Assembly: GCF_900115735.1 (NCBI RefSeq)
Contig: NZ_FOXO01000002.1
Span: 209,898-273,897 of the forward strand
Direction: 5' to 3'
DNA: 64,000 nt
Origin: Butyrivibrio proteoclasticus
GTDB taxonomy: Bacteria; Bacillota; Clostridia; Lachnospirales; Lachnospiraceae
Part shown: one piece after another, positions 52,822 to 61,117 of the stretch
How the letters are laid out: every line of letters begins with the position of its first letter
Numbering within the stretch: the first letter of the stretch is position 1
Program-made: the position numbers and the translations under genes
Notes under the pieces: model-generated
Told to the model about the DNA's origin: nothing
What the model saw: the letters and a program-made list of their open reading frames with translations, nothing else
Database searches by the model: none

Positions 52822-53943
52822 ATGGGGAATTACAGAAAAGCACATTACCGAACCAGAGATGGCCAAAGAATGAGCGCTTCTCAATATAAAAAAAGAAGAA
52901 AACTTGAAATATATTTTCATATTGCTTCTTTAGTTTTAATACTTGGTCTTGTAACTTCTGGCATTTGTTTTCTAGTATATAAGCTCAAGCATAAACCTGT
53001 TGAAAATACAGAAGTAGCGCAGGATGCAGCCACTACAGAGCTGACAATTGTAGACACAGTCGTTGAAGATGTAGAAATAGAAGAAGAGAATCCATATTTG
53101 AAAGTCTCAGAAGATGCTGATTCTTTTTTTGACGGATATAATGTTGATATTGATTCAGACACAGCTTATATATCAAGTGAGGAAGTTCAAAGCTCTTATG
53201 GTGTTCTGGTAAATCTGGATACAGGAAAAGCCGTTGCATCAAAGGATGGAAATGTTAGGATTAATCCGGCTTCTATGACTAAAATACTAACTATTTTGGT
53301 TGCTGCAGAACATATCGATTCCCTTGACGGAACATATACAATGACCCAGGAAATAGGTAACTATGTCTTTAGTAAGGATTGTAGTGCTGTAGGCCTAAAA
53401 GTCGGCGATGTACAGACTGTAAAAGACATGATGTATGGAACCATACTTCCATCAGGTGCGGATGCAGCTATGATGCTTGCAGAATATGTGGCAGGATCTC
53501 AGGAAGCTTTTGTTGAGCTAATGAATGAGAAACTTGAAGAACTTGGTCTATCAGATACAGCTCATTTTACTAATTGTATTGGTATATATGACGAGAATCA
53601 TTACTGTACACTTACAGATATGGCAATGATCCTCAAAGCCGCTGAAGAAAATGACCTGTGTCATGAAGTATTAAATGCAAGAACCTATACAACATCGCCA
53701 ACTTCTGAACATCCTGAGGGAATCACTATATCTAACTGGTTCATGAGAAGGATAGAAGATAAAGACATTCATGGCGAAATAATGGGCGCAAAGACTGGAT
53801 TTGTCAATCAGTCCGGTTGCTGTGGTGCAAGCTACATGATTTCTAATGATGGCACTCACTATATCTGCGTGACTGCTGATGCATGGAGTTCATGGAGATG
53901 CATTTATGATCAGGTAGATATCTATCAAACATATACAAGTTAA
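52822..53943 (+). CDS. Membrane-anchored D-alanyl-D-alanine carboxypeptidase (peptidase S11)
   Basis: 373 residues from ATG 52822 with TTGGGAG 7 bases upstream. A cytosolic basic N-terminus (YRTRDGQRMSASQYKKRRK), one membrane helix (about 34-57, FHIASLVLILGLVTSGICFL), a Glu/Thr/Asp-rich linker to about 115, then the S11 domain with PASMTKILT (SxxK nucleophile), ILPSGADAAMMLAEY (SxN motif, with Ala where Asn is usual) and IMGAKTGFVNQSG (KTG). Trims the terminal D-Ala of peptidoglycan stem peptides. The N-terminal anchor replaces the C-terminal amphipathic anchor of classic DacA. Confidence 0.87.
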   Translation: MGNYRKAHYRTRDGQRMSASQYKKRRKLEIYFHIASLVLILGLVTSGICFLVYKLKHKPVENTEVAQDAATTELTIVDTVVEDVEIEEENPYLKVSEDADSFFDGYNVDIDSDTAYISSEEVQSSYGVLVNLDTGKAVASKDGNVRINPASMTKILTILVAAEHIDSLDGTYTMTQEIGNYVFSKDCSAVGLKVGDVQTVKDMMYGTILPSGADAAMMLAEYVAGSQEAFVELMNEKLEELGLSDTAHFTNCIGIYDENHYCTLTDMAMILKAAEENDLCHEVLNARTYTTSPTSEHPEGITISNWFMRRIEDKDIHGEIMGAKTGFVNQSGCCGASYMISNDGTHYICVTADAWSSWRCIYDQVDIYQTYTS

Positions 53944-53948
53944 AAGAA

Positions 53949-54020
53949 AGGGACTGTAGCTATAGATGATTAAATCACATCAATTAAATCATCATTAGTG
54001 CTACAGCCCCGTTTTTATTT
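53949..54020. mobile_element. 61-bp miniature derivative of the IS1182 ends, acting as a terminator
   Basis: The left arm GGGACTGTAGCTATAGATGA (53950 on) matches the reverse complement of the IS right end at 25 of 28 positions. The right arm, read in reverse (GGGGCTGTAGCACTAAT), matches the IS left end at 16 of 17. The two ends lie back to back with almost no interior, forming a long hairpin followed by GTTTTTATTT, just after the carboxypeptidase stop. It reads as a solo MITE mobilisable by the IS transposase and reused as an intrinsic terminator. Confidence 0.75.
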
Positions 54021-54118
54021 ATCATTTACTAAAATTTCATATTAATAGCGTCGTTAAAATGATAATATAGCAATAGGAGAAGTTTGCAATCAAGACTCAA
54101 ATAAACCGGAGGCGGTAT

Positions 54119-57100
54119 ATGAAGGGTGTAAATACTAAAAAGATCATGTCTCTTGCTATCATTGGAAGCATTATAGTGGTTGCAATTATGATTATCGGAA
54201 CGATTTGGACTGGACGAAGTGCAAGTTCAGGCGCCAGGAAGGCAGTTCGAAACGTAAGTATTTTATATCTTGAGGAGTTGGCTGGCAGAAGAGAACAGGT
54301 TTTGGCGTCAACTTTAAATGACTATATTAGTGACCTTGATGTGGCCATAGGACTTATGACTCCGGAGGACCTCTCAAGCACAGCAAATCTCCAGGCATAT
54401 CAGCTTAGGATGAAACAGCTCTATGACCTTGAAAAATTTGCCTTTGTTGATGAAACAGGACTTATTTATACCTCCAGGGGGACCAGAACAGATATAGATC
54501 AGTATCATTTCGACTATCAGACTCTTTCCGGACCTGAAATCTCATTGAAGAATGAGGATGGTGACAACACAAAGGTCGTCATTGCAGTTCCCACGGATCG
54601 TCTTCCTTATGAGGGACATAACCTTGTTGCCTGCTTTATGGAGATGGACATGGAGCACATGCTCGCTAATCTTTCTTTTGAGTCAGGCTCCAACAATACC
54701 ACCTTCTGTAATATTTACACTCCCGACGGATACTCGGTTGCCAATATGGTATTGGGGGGACTTGCCAGTGAGGATAACCTCTTATCCGCTTTTGAAGCCG
54801 CTGACATCGAAAATGACAGAACTGTAGAAGATCTCAGGAAAGATTTCGAAAACGGACATACCGGTGTAGTTTCTTTTACCTATAACGGTGTACAGGAGAC
54901 CTTGTACTATGTTCCCGTACACAGGACAAACTGGATGCTGACATACCTTATCAGGGAGAGCGTTATCAGCCAGCAGATTGATGAGATATCAGAGGGTATC
55001 ATAAAGAGGAGCCTGGTTCTTGCATTGTTGACTACCATTGTTCTTTCGGCTGTTTTTTTCATGATGCTGGTTCAGACCAGAAAAGCCACCAAGCTAGCCA
55101 TGGAAAAAGAGACCTCGGAGGTTGTGCAGCAGGAACTTGAGGAGAGGATTGCCCTTCAGGATGAACTTCTTGAGCAGGAAAAGCAGAGGGCAAGGCTTGA
55201 CAGGATGATCACAGCGCTTGCTTCCGACTACAGGAGCGTGTACTACGTAAATCTCAGCAAGGACAGTGCCACCTGCTTTAGCAATGATGATGCTCATGAC
55301 AATATCCGCAAGGATGATGTTTTTGCCTTCTCTGAGGGCTTTACCGAGTATGCCAATAAATTCGTATCCGAGGACTATAGAGAGCAGTTCCTTGAGTTTA
55401 TCAAGCCTGAGAATATCCGTAAAAGCTTAAAGGAAAGCCCTCTTATTGCCTTCAGATATCTGGTCAAAAAGGATGGAGTCGAGAGCTATGAAATGCTCAG
55501 AATGGCTGATGCCAGAACCGGCTCTGCGAGAAATGATGACTCAATAAATGCGATAGGTGTAGGATTTTCTGATATAGACGAGGAGATGAGGGACTCTCTT
55601 GCCAAGAATCAGGCTCTTTCAGATGCCCTCAAGACTGCTGAAGAGGCATCAAGAGCAAAGACTGTATTCTTATCAAGCATGAGCCATGAGATAAGAACGC
55701 CTATGAATGCCATCATAGGCCTTGATTCCCTTGCCCTCAATGAGCCGGATATTTCCGATACAACCAAGGATTATCTCGAAAAGATAGGAACCAGCGCACA
55801 GCATCTTCTTAGTCTTATAAACGATATTCTTGATATGTCCAGGATCGAGTCGGGACGTATGTCGCTTAAGAATGAGGAGTTTGCATTCTCCAAACTCATT
55901 GAGCAGATAAATGTAATATTCAGCGGACAGTGCCAGGAAAAAGGCCTTGAGTATAACTGCCACATTAAAGGACACTTAAATGACTATTACATCGGTGACA
56001 ACACCAAGCTCAGACAGGTTCTTATCAATATTCTCGGAAACGCCGTGAAGTTTACCCCTGAGGGCGGAAGCGTTGAGTTTACCGTGGAAAAGACAGGTGG
56101 ATTTGATGACAGGTCCACGATCCAGTTCAAGATAAAAGATACCGGAATAGGTATGAGCAAGGAATATCTGCCCAAGATATTCGATGCGTTTACTCAGGAA
56201 AATGCAGGAACTACCAACAAATATGGCAGTTCCGGCCTTGGAATGGCCATCACCAAGAGAATTGTCGAGATGATGAATGGCGAGATAAGCGTCGAGAGTG
56301 AAAAGAATGTTGGAACAACCTTCACTGTAAACGTAACATTAAGGGATTCTGAAAGGGTGCTGGCAGATGATAACGATGATCTCGAGGTTCATCCCGAGGA
56401 CATGAAGGTTCTTGTCATAGATGATGACCCTCTTGCCTGCGATCAGGCGAGGCTTGTCATGAATCAGGCCGGAATTCATTCAGAGGCTGTCACGTCAGGA
56501 AGCGAAGCCATCAAGATGGTGAAACTCTCTCAGGCAAGACAGGAACCCTACAACCTTATAATTGTCGACTGGCAGATGCCTGAGATGGACGGTGTTGAGA
56601 CAGCCAAAAACATCCGCTCGTTAATAGGTGCAGATACAGCTGTGATCATTCTTACAGCCTATAACTGGGATGATATATACGAAGAAGCCATGGACGCCGG
56701 TGTGGACAGCTTTATTGCAAAGCCTCTGTTTACCGAGAATCTCATAAACGAGTTTAAGAACGTACTTAAAAAGAAAAAGATAGCTGCGGAAAGTATCAGG
56801 AAAGCTGAGCTTGAAGGCAGGCGTGTGATTCTGGCTGAGGATATTGAGGTCAATGCCCAGATCATGATGAAGGTTCTTTCCATGAGAAAGATTGAGGCAG
56901 ATCATGCAGTCAACGGAAAAGAGGCTGTTGAACTGTACAAGAACAAGCCAGAGGGCTACTACGATGCAATCCTCATGGATATGAGAATGCCTGAGATGGA
57001 CGGCCTTACAGCCACCAGAAACATCAGAGCTCTGGGAAGGGAGGACTCTGCTTCTATACCTATTATTGCCCTGACAGCCAATGCCTTTGATGAGGATGTT

Positions 57101-57211
57101 CAGCTGAGCCTTCAGGCAGGACTCAATGCACATCTGAGTAAACCTGTTGAGCCGGCAGTTTTGTTTGAGACCCTGGAGAAACTTATAAAACCAGCTAGCG
57201 GAAATTTGTAA
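54119..57211 (+). CDS. Hybrid sensor histidine kinase with two receiver domains
   Basis: 1030 residues, GGAGGCGG ribosome site. Membrane helix 1 about 9-30, an extracellular Cache-like domain about 35-290, helix 2 about 293-316, a coiled coil (EVVQQELEERIALQDELLEQ) and a PAS-like region to about 500. HisKA: FLSSMSHEIRTPMNAIIG, phospho-His523. HATPase: LRQVLINILGNAVKFTPEGG, KDTGIGMSKEYLPKIFDAF, SSGLGMAITKRIVEMM. Two receivers with acceptors Asp817 (IVDWQMPEMDG) and Asp954 (LMDMRMPEMDG). No DNA-binding output, so it must relay to or act through a partner not in the window. Base composition looks clearly higher in G+C than the core genes (about half G+C in the line 56401-56460). Confidence 0.93.
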   Translation: MKGVNTKKIMSLAIIGSIIVVAIMIIGTIWTGRSASSGARKAVRNVSILYLEELAGRREQVLASTLNDYISDLDVAIGLMTPEDLSSTANLQAYQLRMKQLYDLEKFAFVDETGLIYTSRGTRTDIDQYHFDYQTLSGPEISLKNEDGDNTKVVIAVPTDRLPYEGHNLVACFMEMDMEHMLANLSFESGSNNTTFCNIYTPDGYSVANMVLGGLASEDNLLSAFEAADIENDRTVEDLRKDFENGHTGVVSFTYNGVQETLYYVPVHRTNWMLTYLIRESVISQQIDEISEGIIKRSLVLALLTTIVLSAVFFMMLVQTRKATKLAMEKETSEVVQQELEERIALQDELLEQEKQRARLDRMITALASDYRSVYYVNLSKDSATCFSNDDAHDNIRKDDVFAFSEGFTEYANKFVSEDYREQFLEFIKPENIRKSLKESPLIAFRYLVKKDGVESYEMLRMADARTGSARNDDSINAIGVGFSDIDEEMRDSLAKNQALSDALKTAEEASRAKTVFLSSMSHEIRTPMNAIIGLDSLALNEPDISDTTKDYLEKIGTSAQHLLSLINDILDMSRIESGRMSLKNEEFAFSKLIEQINVIFSGQCQEKGLEYNCHIKGHLNDYYIGDNTKLRQVLINILGNAVKFTPEGGSVEFTVEKTGGFDDRSTIQFKIKDTGIGMSKEYLPKIFDAFTQENAGTTNKYGSSGLGMAITKRIVEMMNGEISVESEKNVGTTFTVNVTLRDSERVLADDNDDLEVHPEDMKVLVIDDDPLACDQARLVMNQAGIHSEAVTSGSEAIKMVKLSQARQEPYNLIIVDWQMPEMDGVETAKNIRSLIGADTAVIILTAYNWDDIYEEAMDAGVDSFIAKPLFTENLINEFKNVLKKKKIAAESIRKAELEGRRVILAEDIEVNAQIMMKVLSMRKIEADHAVNGKEAVELYKNKPEGYYDAILMDMRMPEMDGLTATRNIRALGREDSASIPIIALTANAFDEDVQLSLQAGLNAHLSKPVEPAVLFETLEKLIKPASGNL

Positions 57212-58222
57212 TCATCTAAGTCCCTGAAGAAGTGATCTGGAGTCCTTCATTGCTGTATCAGAGGCTTTAGCGTAAATATTTGTTGTCTGAATGCTCTTAT
57301 GGTTCATTTTTTTCTTAAGAAGCAGAATATTGTTATCACTTGCAGCATAAAAACTCATTGCAAAACTTGATCTTAATTTGTGAGGAGATATAATCCTTGC
57401 CTTTTCAGGAAGGCACACAGATACATATTTTTTTACCAAAATCTCTACAGCTCGTACTCCCAGGCGATTACCGGAAGTAGTAGTAAAAGCAGGGAATTTA
57501 AGATTATTTAGTCCAAATTTTGCCTTTTGTGATGAAAAATAGATTTCAAGATAATCCCTGCATTCATCAGAAAAATATACAATTTGAGTATCGCCACCTT
57601 TTCTGGTAACAATAACGCTGCAATCCTCGAGATTGTAGTCAATAATATCGGTATCAAGCATCTCAGAAACTCGAAGTCCTGTGTCAAGGAGCAAAATAAA
57701 CATTGCTGAATCCCGATCTGCGTATATATAATGAACCTTAGCAACAGAATCATGTAGCTTGGTTCCATGGCGAACAGTATCGAGTAAAACTCGCTGTTCA
57801 TCGTTTGTTAAATAAATAACATCCTTTTCAGGAATTTTAATTGTCTTAGTAGCGGCAATTGGATTACGTGAGACCTTGCCTGTAGCCACAAAAAAGCCAT
57901 ACATACTCGAAAGAGATGCACGTTTTCTTTTGACAGTCGATTCCTTATGATTACCGGATAAAGTCGTCAAAAAACGGTTTATATCAAGGATTTCAATATT
58001 GGCAATGTCATTTATGGTCAGATCCTTGATTTCTTTGTCACAATATGCTGGAAGGAAATTTACAATATATTCAAGATAAACTTTTATGTCACGACAATAT
58101 TCAAGCTTGGTAGCATAATTTTCAACGCGGCCGAAGTTGTAAATAAAGTCACTTACAAAATCAGGCATTTCGCTTAACAGTTCATTGATCTTATCCGAAT
58201 AATTGATCTTATTAGCTGGCAT
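57212..58222 (-). CDS. Tyrosine recombinase/integrase
   Basis: 336 residues. N-terminal SAM-like DNA-binding domain about 10-120 (LEYCRDIKVYLEYIVNFLP, HKESTVKRKRASLSSMYGFF), catalytic domain with Arg in LLDTGLRVSEMLD, Lys in VIVTRKGGDTQ, HKLR in SPHKLRSSFA, His in KMNHKSIQTTNIYAKA, and the nucleophile Tyr in NIYAK. All catalytic residues are present. Its stop codon abuts that of the hybrid kinase with no gap. XerC/D, phage-type or element integrase cannot be separated by reading; extended length and lone position favour a mobile-element or phase-variation recombinase. Confidence 0.88.
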   Translation of the reverse strand: MPANKINYSDKINELLSEMPDFVSDFIYNFGRVENYATKLEYCRDIKVYLEYIVNFLPAYCDKEIKDLTINDIANIEILDINRFLTTLSGNHKESTVKRKRASLSSMYGFFVATGKVSRNPIAATKTIKIPEKDVIYLTNDEQRVLLDTVRHGTKLHDSVAKVHYIYADRDSAMFILLLDTGLRVSEMLDTDIIDYNLEDCSVIVTRKGGDTQIVYFSDECRDYLEIYFSSQKAKFGLNNLKFPAFTTTSGNRLGVRAVEILVKKYVSVCLPEKARIISPHKLRSSFAMSFYAASDNNILLLKKKMNHKSIQTTNIYAKASDTAMKDSRSLLQGLR

Positions 58223-58290
58223 AAAAATAACCCCCGAACAAATAACTATCTAAATATATCTGATATAGCTATTATATCACAAGGTTCGCT

Positions 58291-58316
58291 TTTCGTAAAA
58301 CTAGAATTTTGCGAAA
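58291..58316. repeat. Inverted repeat upstream of the integrase gene
   Basis: TTTCGTAAAA and TTTTGCGAAA, one mismatch, separated by six bases (CTAGAA), 70 bases before the integrase start. The size and 6-base centre resemble a recombinase core site or an operator; neither is established. Confidence 0.4.
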
Positions 58317-58422
58317 AAGTCTATTCCTACCAAATTATCACTCCTCTTTCTCCATTTGATGAAATTACTCTGTTTAATGACTATATGACATGGCTGCAGA
58401 GTTTCGAACTTCGCCACCTGTT

Positions 58423-59685
58423 TTACGGCAAAGGGAAATGCGCATTGTCTGCAGGGATATTTTTGTGTACTTTGTGGGAGATACCATTTCTTTTAAGCTC
58501 ATCAAGCAGACTCTGAATTATGATATCTTCCTCAAATCTTTGATGTACAGTTAGGAAAATCCTTCCTCCGACTGCTGCAACTTCAGTAAGCAAGGCATTG
58601 GCGCTTGGTACGTGAGTCCAGAATTCGGAGATATATTCTTCAACAGCTTTATACTTCCATTTTCCAACATAGCTTACCATATATGTGAAAAGCAAACGTC
58701 CTCCTGAGAGAGACCTTGCAAATACATCATATTTTTCAGCAAGAGTTGGAGCTGAATCAAGCATTAGACGGTTTCGGTTAGCAGAAAAAGTCATAGCTCC
58801 GGCTACCCGTTCAGAATCGCTCTGAATAAACGTCTTTCCACGGTAAACTGTGCATTGCCTGTCGAATGGCATGTTTCTTATTTTGTCGCTGTAATCAAGA
58901 AAAACCGTACTAACACAGTTGTGATGTGTGATTGTAGCTCCAAGCATAGGTCGTGCATTTATTATATATGAGCCCATGATTTTCTTATCCCGGTCAGGGT
59001 AAAGCGAATCTATCACTCTGGCATTTAAAAGAGCTATCATCGTTCCCGGGCTCGCATCGTTTGCGGATGTATACTTGAGAAAATCAGCTTCTGAGATCTC
59101 AATATCCATAAGGTTAAGATCTGCTGTATGAAACCCTGCATCTTTCTCCAGGGAGAATGCGGGCGTATATGAAGGTGTGGCAACATTTGACAGATCTATC
59201 TCGGGAAGGTAATCCATAGGGTCTATTGCTTCTTCAGGACGCACTTCATCCTCAAGTGTGCGAACGCCCCTGTGATCCGTTACACCATACCTTCTTGAGC
59301 AATACTCATAAAGCAAGGTTGAAAGGACCATATACATACCGGTCCCGTCAAGAAGGCCGTGATATATGTCAAGATAGATAAAATCGTCCCTATAGCATAC
59401 AGCCCATACATGATAATTGGACTCTTCGCTGTTCAAGTTGATTCTTTTATTGTCATTTATAAGTGCAATTTCTTTGGGGTTATCCTCATAATATATCCGG
59501 TTTTCGTCCCTCTTCATCTGCAAGGATAGATAAGGATAGCGCTTTGAAGTATTTCTCACCGCTTCTGAAAGCATCTCACCGTTTATCTCATCTTTCATTC
59601 GCACACACAGTCTTACAGTGTAATCCATATTTAGTCCAAAGCTTCCATATACATGCAATACATCGCCGCGCGTCAATTCTTTCAA
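58423..59685 (-). CDS. Condensation/alcohol-acetyltransferase-like protein
   Basis: 420 residues, TTG start with AGGAGGACAA upstream on the minus strand. Resembles CoA-dependent acyltransferases of the condensation superfamily: LSLQMKRDENRIYYED in the N-terminal half, the catalytic HxxxD-type motif as DIYHGLLDGTGMYMVL (about residue 135), and a second half with GSYIINARPMLGATITHHNCVSTVFLDYS and SGGRLLFTYMVSYVGKWKY. Stand-alone members acylate alcohols, sugars or small peptides. No NRPS or carrier gene is close, so it probably uses acyl-CoA. A fragment of another gene lies upstream. Function beyond acyl transfer is not predictable. Confidence 0.75.
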   Translation of the reverse strand: MKELTRGDVLHVYGSFGLNMDYTVRLCVRMKDEINGEMLSEAVRNTSKRYPYLSLQMKRDENRIYYEDNPKEIALINDNKRINLNSEESNYHVWAVCYRDDFIYLDIYHGLLDGTGMYMVLSTLLYEYCSRRYGVTDHRGVRTLEDEVRPEEAIDPMDYLPEIDLSNVATPSYTPAFSLEKDAGFHTADLNLMDIEISEADFLKYTSANDASPGTMIALLNARVIDSLYPDRDKKIMGSYIINARPMLGATITHHNCVSTVFLDYSDKIRNMPFDRQCTVYRGKTFIQSDSERVAGAMTFSANRNRLMLDSAPTLAEKYDVFARSLSGGRLLFTYMVSYVGKWKYKAVEEYISEFWTHVPSANALLTEVAAVGGRIFLTVHQRFEEDIIIQSLLDELKRNGISHKVHKNIPADNAHFPLP

Positions 59686-59731
59686 TCTTTTGTCCTCCTA
59701 TTCTCGTATTTACAAACTGAAATATGCGTTG

Positions 59732-59848
59732 TTAGAAAGTACTATCCGGAGTATCCAGCTCTATATATCCAATCTCATATTTGCCATCCCTGTATGTAAT
59801 ATTAAAGCCTAGGCTTGCACCACCTATTGGAAGAGGCTCAAAGCTACG
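59732..59848 (-). pseudogene. C-terminal gene fragment, 38 codons
   Basis: Reads PLPIGGASLGFNITYRDGKY then EIGYIELDTPDSTF and a stop. The periodic beta-like sequence and lack of any start codon, with an in-frame stop just upstream at 59849-59851, indicate the tail of a lost protein. It ends 46 bases before the acyltransferase start and its broken end lies about 35 bases from the hairpin array. The source protein is not recognised. Confidence 0.5.
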
Positions 59849-59885
59849 TTATATTCCGATAGAACTATTGCATTTTATTCTGCTT

Positions 59886-60238
59886 CTGCCACTTTTCTTG
59901 AACTTGTTAAAATAGCAGTCGATTTAATAAGGCTGTACTGCCTTTATTGTAGTTTATTTAATAGTGGCAGTATTTTTTAGGCCTGTCTTTCTGCTTCTAT
60001 CACATTTTTATAAATATAGGCAGTTTATTTTTTCTTAATTATTCTGCCTATATCGCAAACATATCAAAAGAAGCAGAATAACAACTCAAATTTCAACTGC
60101 CTATATCAATAAAACTCAAAATATAGGCAGAAATCATCCAGAATAATCAACTACCTATATCAGCATCACTCGGAATATAGGCAGAACCACAACCTAAAAT
60201 TGAACTGCCACTAAATGAAACCTATTAGATAGAGGCAG
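59886..60238. repeat. Regular array of seven hairpins (33-34 nt) with 19-20 nt spacers
   Basis: The hairpins start with CTGCC (or CTGCT, CTACC) and end with GGCAG (or AGCAG) at 59886-59918, 59938-59970, 59991-60023, 60044-60076, 60097-60130, 60151-60184 and 60205-60238. Arms are up to CTGCCTATAT / ATATAGGCAG (units 5 and 6 from the left); loops and spacers differ. Start-to-start distances are 52, 53, 53, 53, 54, 54. Spacers in the left half are T rich and in the right half A rich. There is no ORF. The rest of the 621-base gap 59686-60306 holds the gene fragment (59732-59848) and 68 AT-rich bases after the array. It is not CRISPR: the repeats are not conserved internally. Confidence 0.85.
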
Positions 60239-60306
60239 TTTTACACCAGCTCAATTTGTACATAATCCTGAAAGTTAAGTGTTATCCTACATCATAGATT
60301 ATTTTG

Positions 60307-60507
60307 TTACATTGTTTTCGCTGGAGAACTCTTTTTCATAAACACCTTATAGTCCAAGTAACACATAGCCATACCAATTACTCCCATTAAGACAGCAATT
60401 ATGTATGGATTTACACCTGGATTTTTCGAAAGATCCGCTGTCATAATACCGACAAACAGTGGCACCCACATTACATTAACTAAAAATGCTCTCTCGTTCT
60501 TTTTCAT
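60307..60507 (-). CDS. Small two-helix membrane protein, 66 residues
   Basis: From the ATG at 60507, with AAGAGGGT upstream; a longer frame to 60534 has no better site. Starts MKKNERAF, then helix 1 about 7-26 (LVNVMWVPLFVGIMTADL), a short loop (SKNPGVNP), helix 2 about 34-56 (YIIAVLMGVIGMAMCYLDYK) and a Lys/Ser tail. Resembles small immunity or membrane-modulator proteins in size only. Not recognised; adjacent to the hairpin array. Confidence 0.6.
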   Translation of the reverse strand: MKKNERAFLVNVMWVPLFVGIMTADLSKNPGVNPYIIAVLMGVIGMAMCYLDYKVFMKKSSPAKTM

Positions 60508-60658
60508 ACCCTCTTTTCCTCTACATAAAAACAATGTACATTTTCTCCAAAAATTCTAAAATTTGTCGATCATGAATGCCTTTATATATGATTATACTTC
60601 ACATTTGCTTCACAACTCATTAAGTTTGTTTTAAGGATAAAAAACTATCATAAACATA

Positions 60659-60788
60659 TCAGGAAGAACAAAACACCTTCCTGAACCCCCTCATAAGAAC
60701 ATAACTTTTTCATAACACACAGGCTGTGCCATATTGTTCACAGCCATCCTCCCTTAGACCCAGCCACCATACGGTGGCTTTTATATAT
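60659..60788 (+). ncRNA. Candidate structured RNA: three hairpins ending in a terminator
   Basis: In the gap 60508-60905: TCAGGAAG / CTTCCTGA (60659-60684), GGCTGTG / CACAGCC (60722-60745) and AGCCACC / GGTGGCT (60762-60779), all perfect stems, the last followed by TTTTATAT. A possible promoter is TTGTCG-N16-TATATG (60563-60590). The layout would suit a small RNA of about 190 nt or an attenuator. No ORF is convincing on either strand. Confidence 0.4.
60762..60788 (+). terminator. Intrinsic terminator
   Basis: AGCCACC / GGTGGCT, ATAC loop, then TTTTATATATTTG. It closes any plus-strand transcript entering the small-ORF region. Confidence 0.6.
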
Positions 60789-60830
60789 TTGTTTCCGTCA
60801 TAAATCTTTCCCAGTTATTTAACACACATT

Positions 60831-60855
60831 TTAGAATATATAGTGTATATTCTAA
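60831..60855. promoter_or_regulatory. Perfect 10-bp inverted repeat, putative operator
   Basis: TTAGAATATA and TATATTCTAA with a TAGTG centre, 51 bases before the 57-residue ORF. A promoter TTTAGA-N17-TAATTA (60830-60858) would be covered by it, so a dimeric repressor or activator binding here would control the two small genes downstream. Confidence 0.55.
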
Positions 60856-60905
60856 TTATAGATACAAAATGTTGTAGTTTGATAGGCTGTACAAGGAGGT
60901 AGCCT

Positions 60906-61079
60906 ATGAATATTGATGTTTTGTCACTTAGAACAAACATGAACGCAGCTGTTAACAACATCGAGCCTTCCACTAAGGATATGACGAGGAGATATACAGG
61001 CAGTTCCATCCTCGCTTCAATCTCATTTTCAGATATGCTTGAGAATGCCCTTAGAAATGAACTCTTAAAAGAAAGCTGA
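60906..61079 (+). CDS. Small protein, 57 residues
   Basis: ATG 60906 after ACAAGGAGG (perfect ribosome site). Reads MNIDVLSLRTNMNAAVNNIE, then PSTKDMTRRYTGSSILASIS, and ends MLENALRNELLKES. Amphipathic helical character, no Cys, no membrane helix. Not recognised. Supported by the strong ribosome site, the upstream inverted repeat and a second small ORF 38 bases later with its own GGAGG. Higher G+C than the surrounding gaps. Could be a regulatory or toxin-like small protein; no basis to choose. Confidence 0.55.
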   Translation: MNIDVLSLRTNMNAAVNNIEPSTKDMTRRYTGSSILASISFSDMLENALRNELLKES

Positions 61080-61117
61080 TGATCAACCGCCTTTAAGAGG
61101 ACACGGAGGAAATATCA

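Noticed and set aside
58288..58320. Chromosomal dif site near the integrase
   Set aside because: The inverted repeat has a 6-base centre but the arms do not match Firmicutes dif consensus halves, so only a generic inverted repeat is reported.
58241..58450. Open plus-strand frame reading SYQIITPLSPFDEITLFNDY upstream of the integrase
   Set aside because: No start with ribosome site, runs into the acyltransferase gene from the wrong side, and matches no family recognised by eye; chance opening or old remnant.
59886..60238. CRISPR array
   Set aside because: Units are palindromic only at their ends. Internal repeat sequence is not conserved, spacers are only 19-20 nt, and no cas gene is present.
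60815..61009. Minus-strand 64-codon hydrophobic frame
   Set aside because: It covers the inverted repeat and the complement of the 57-residue ORF, has no ribosome site, and ends in the promoter region.
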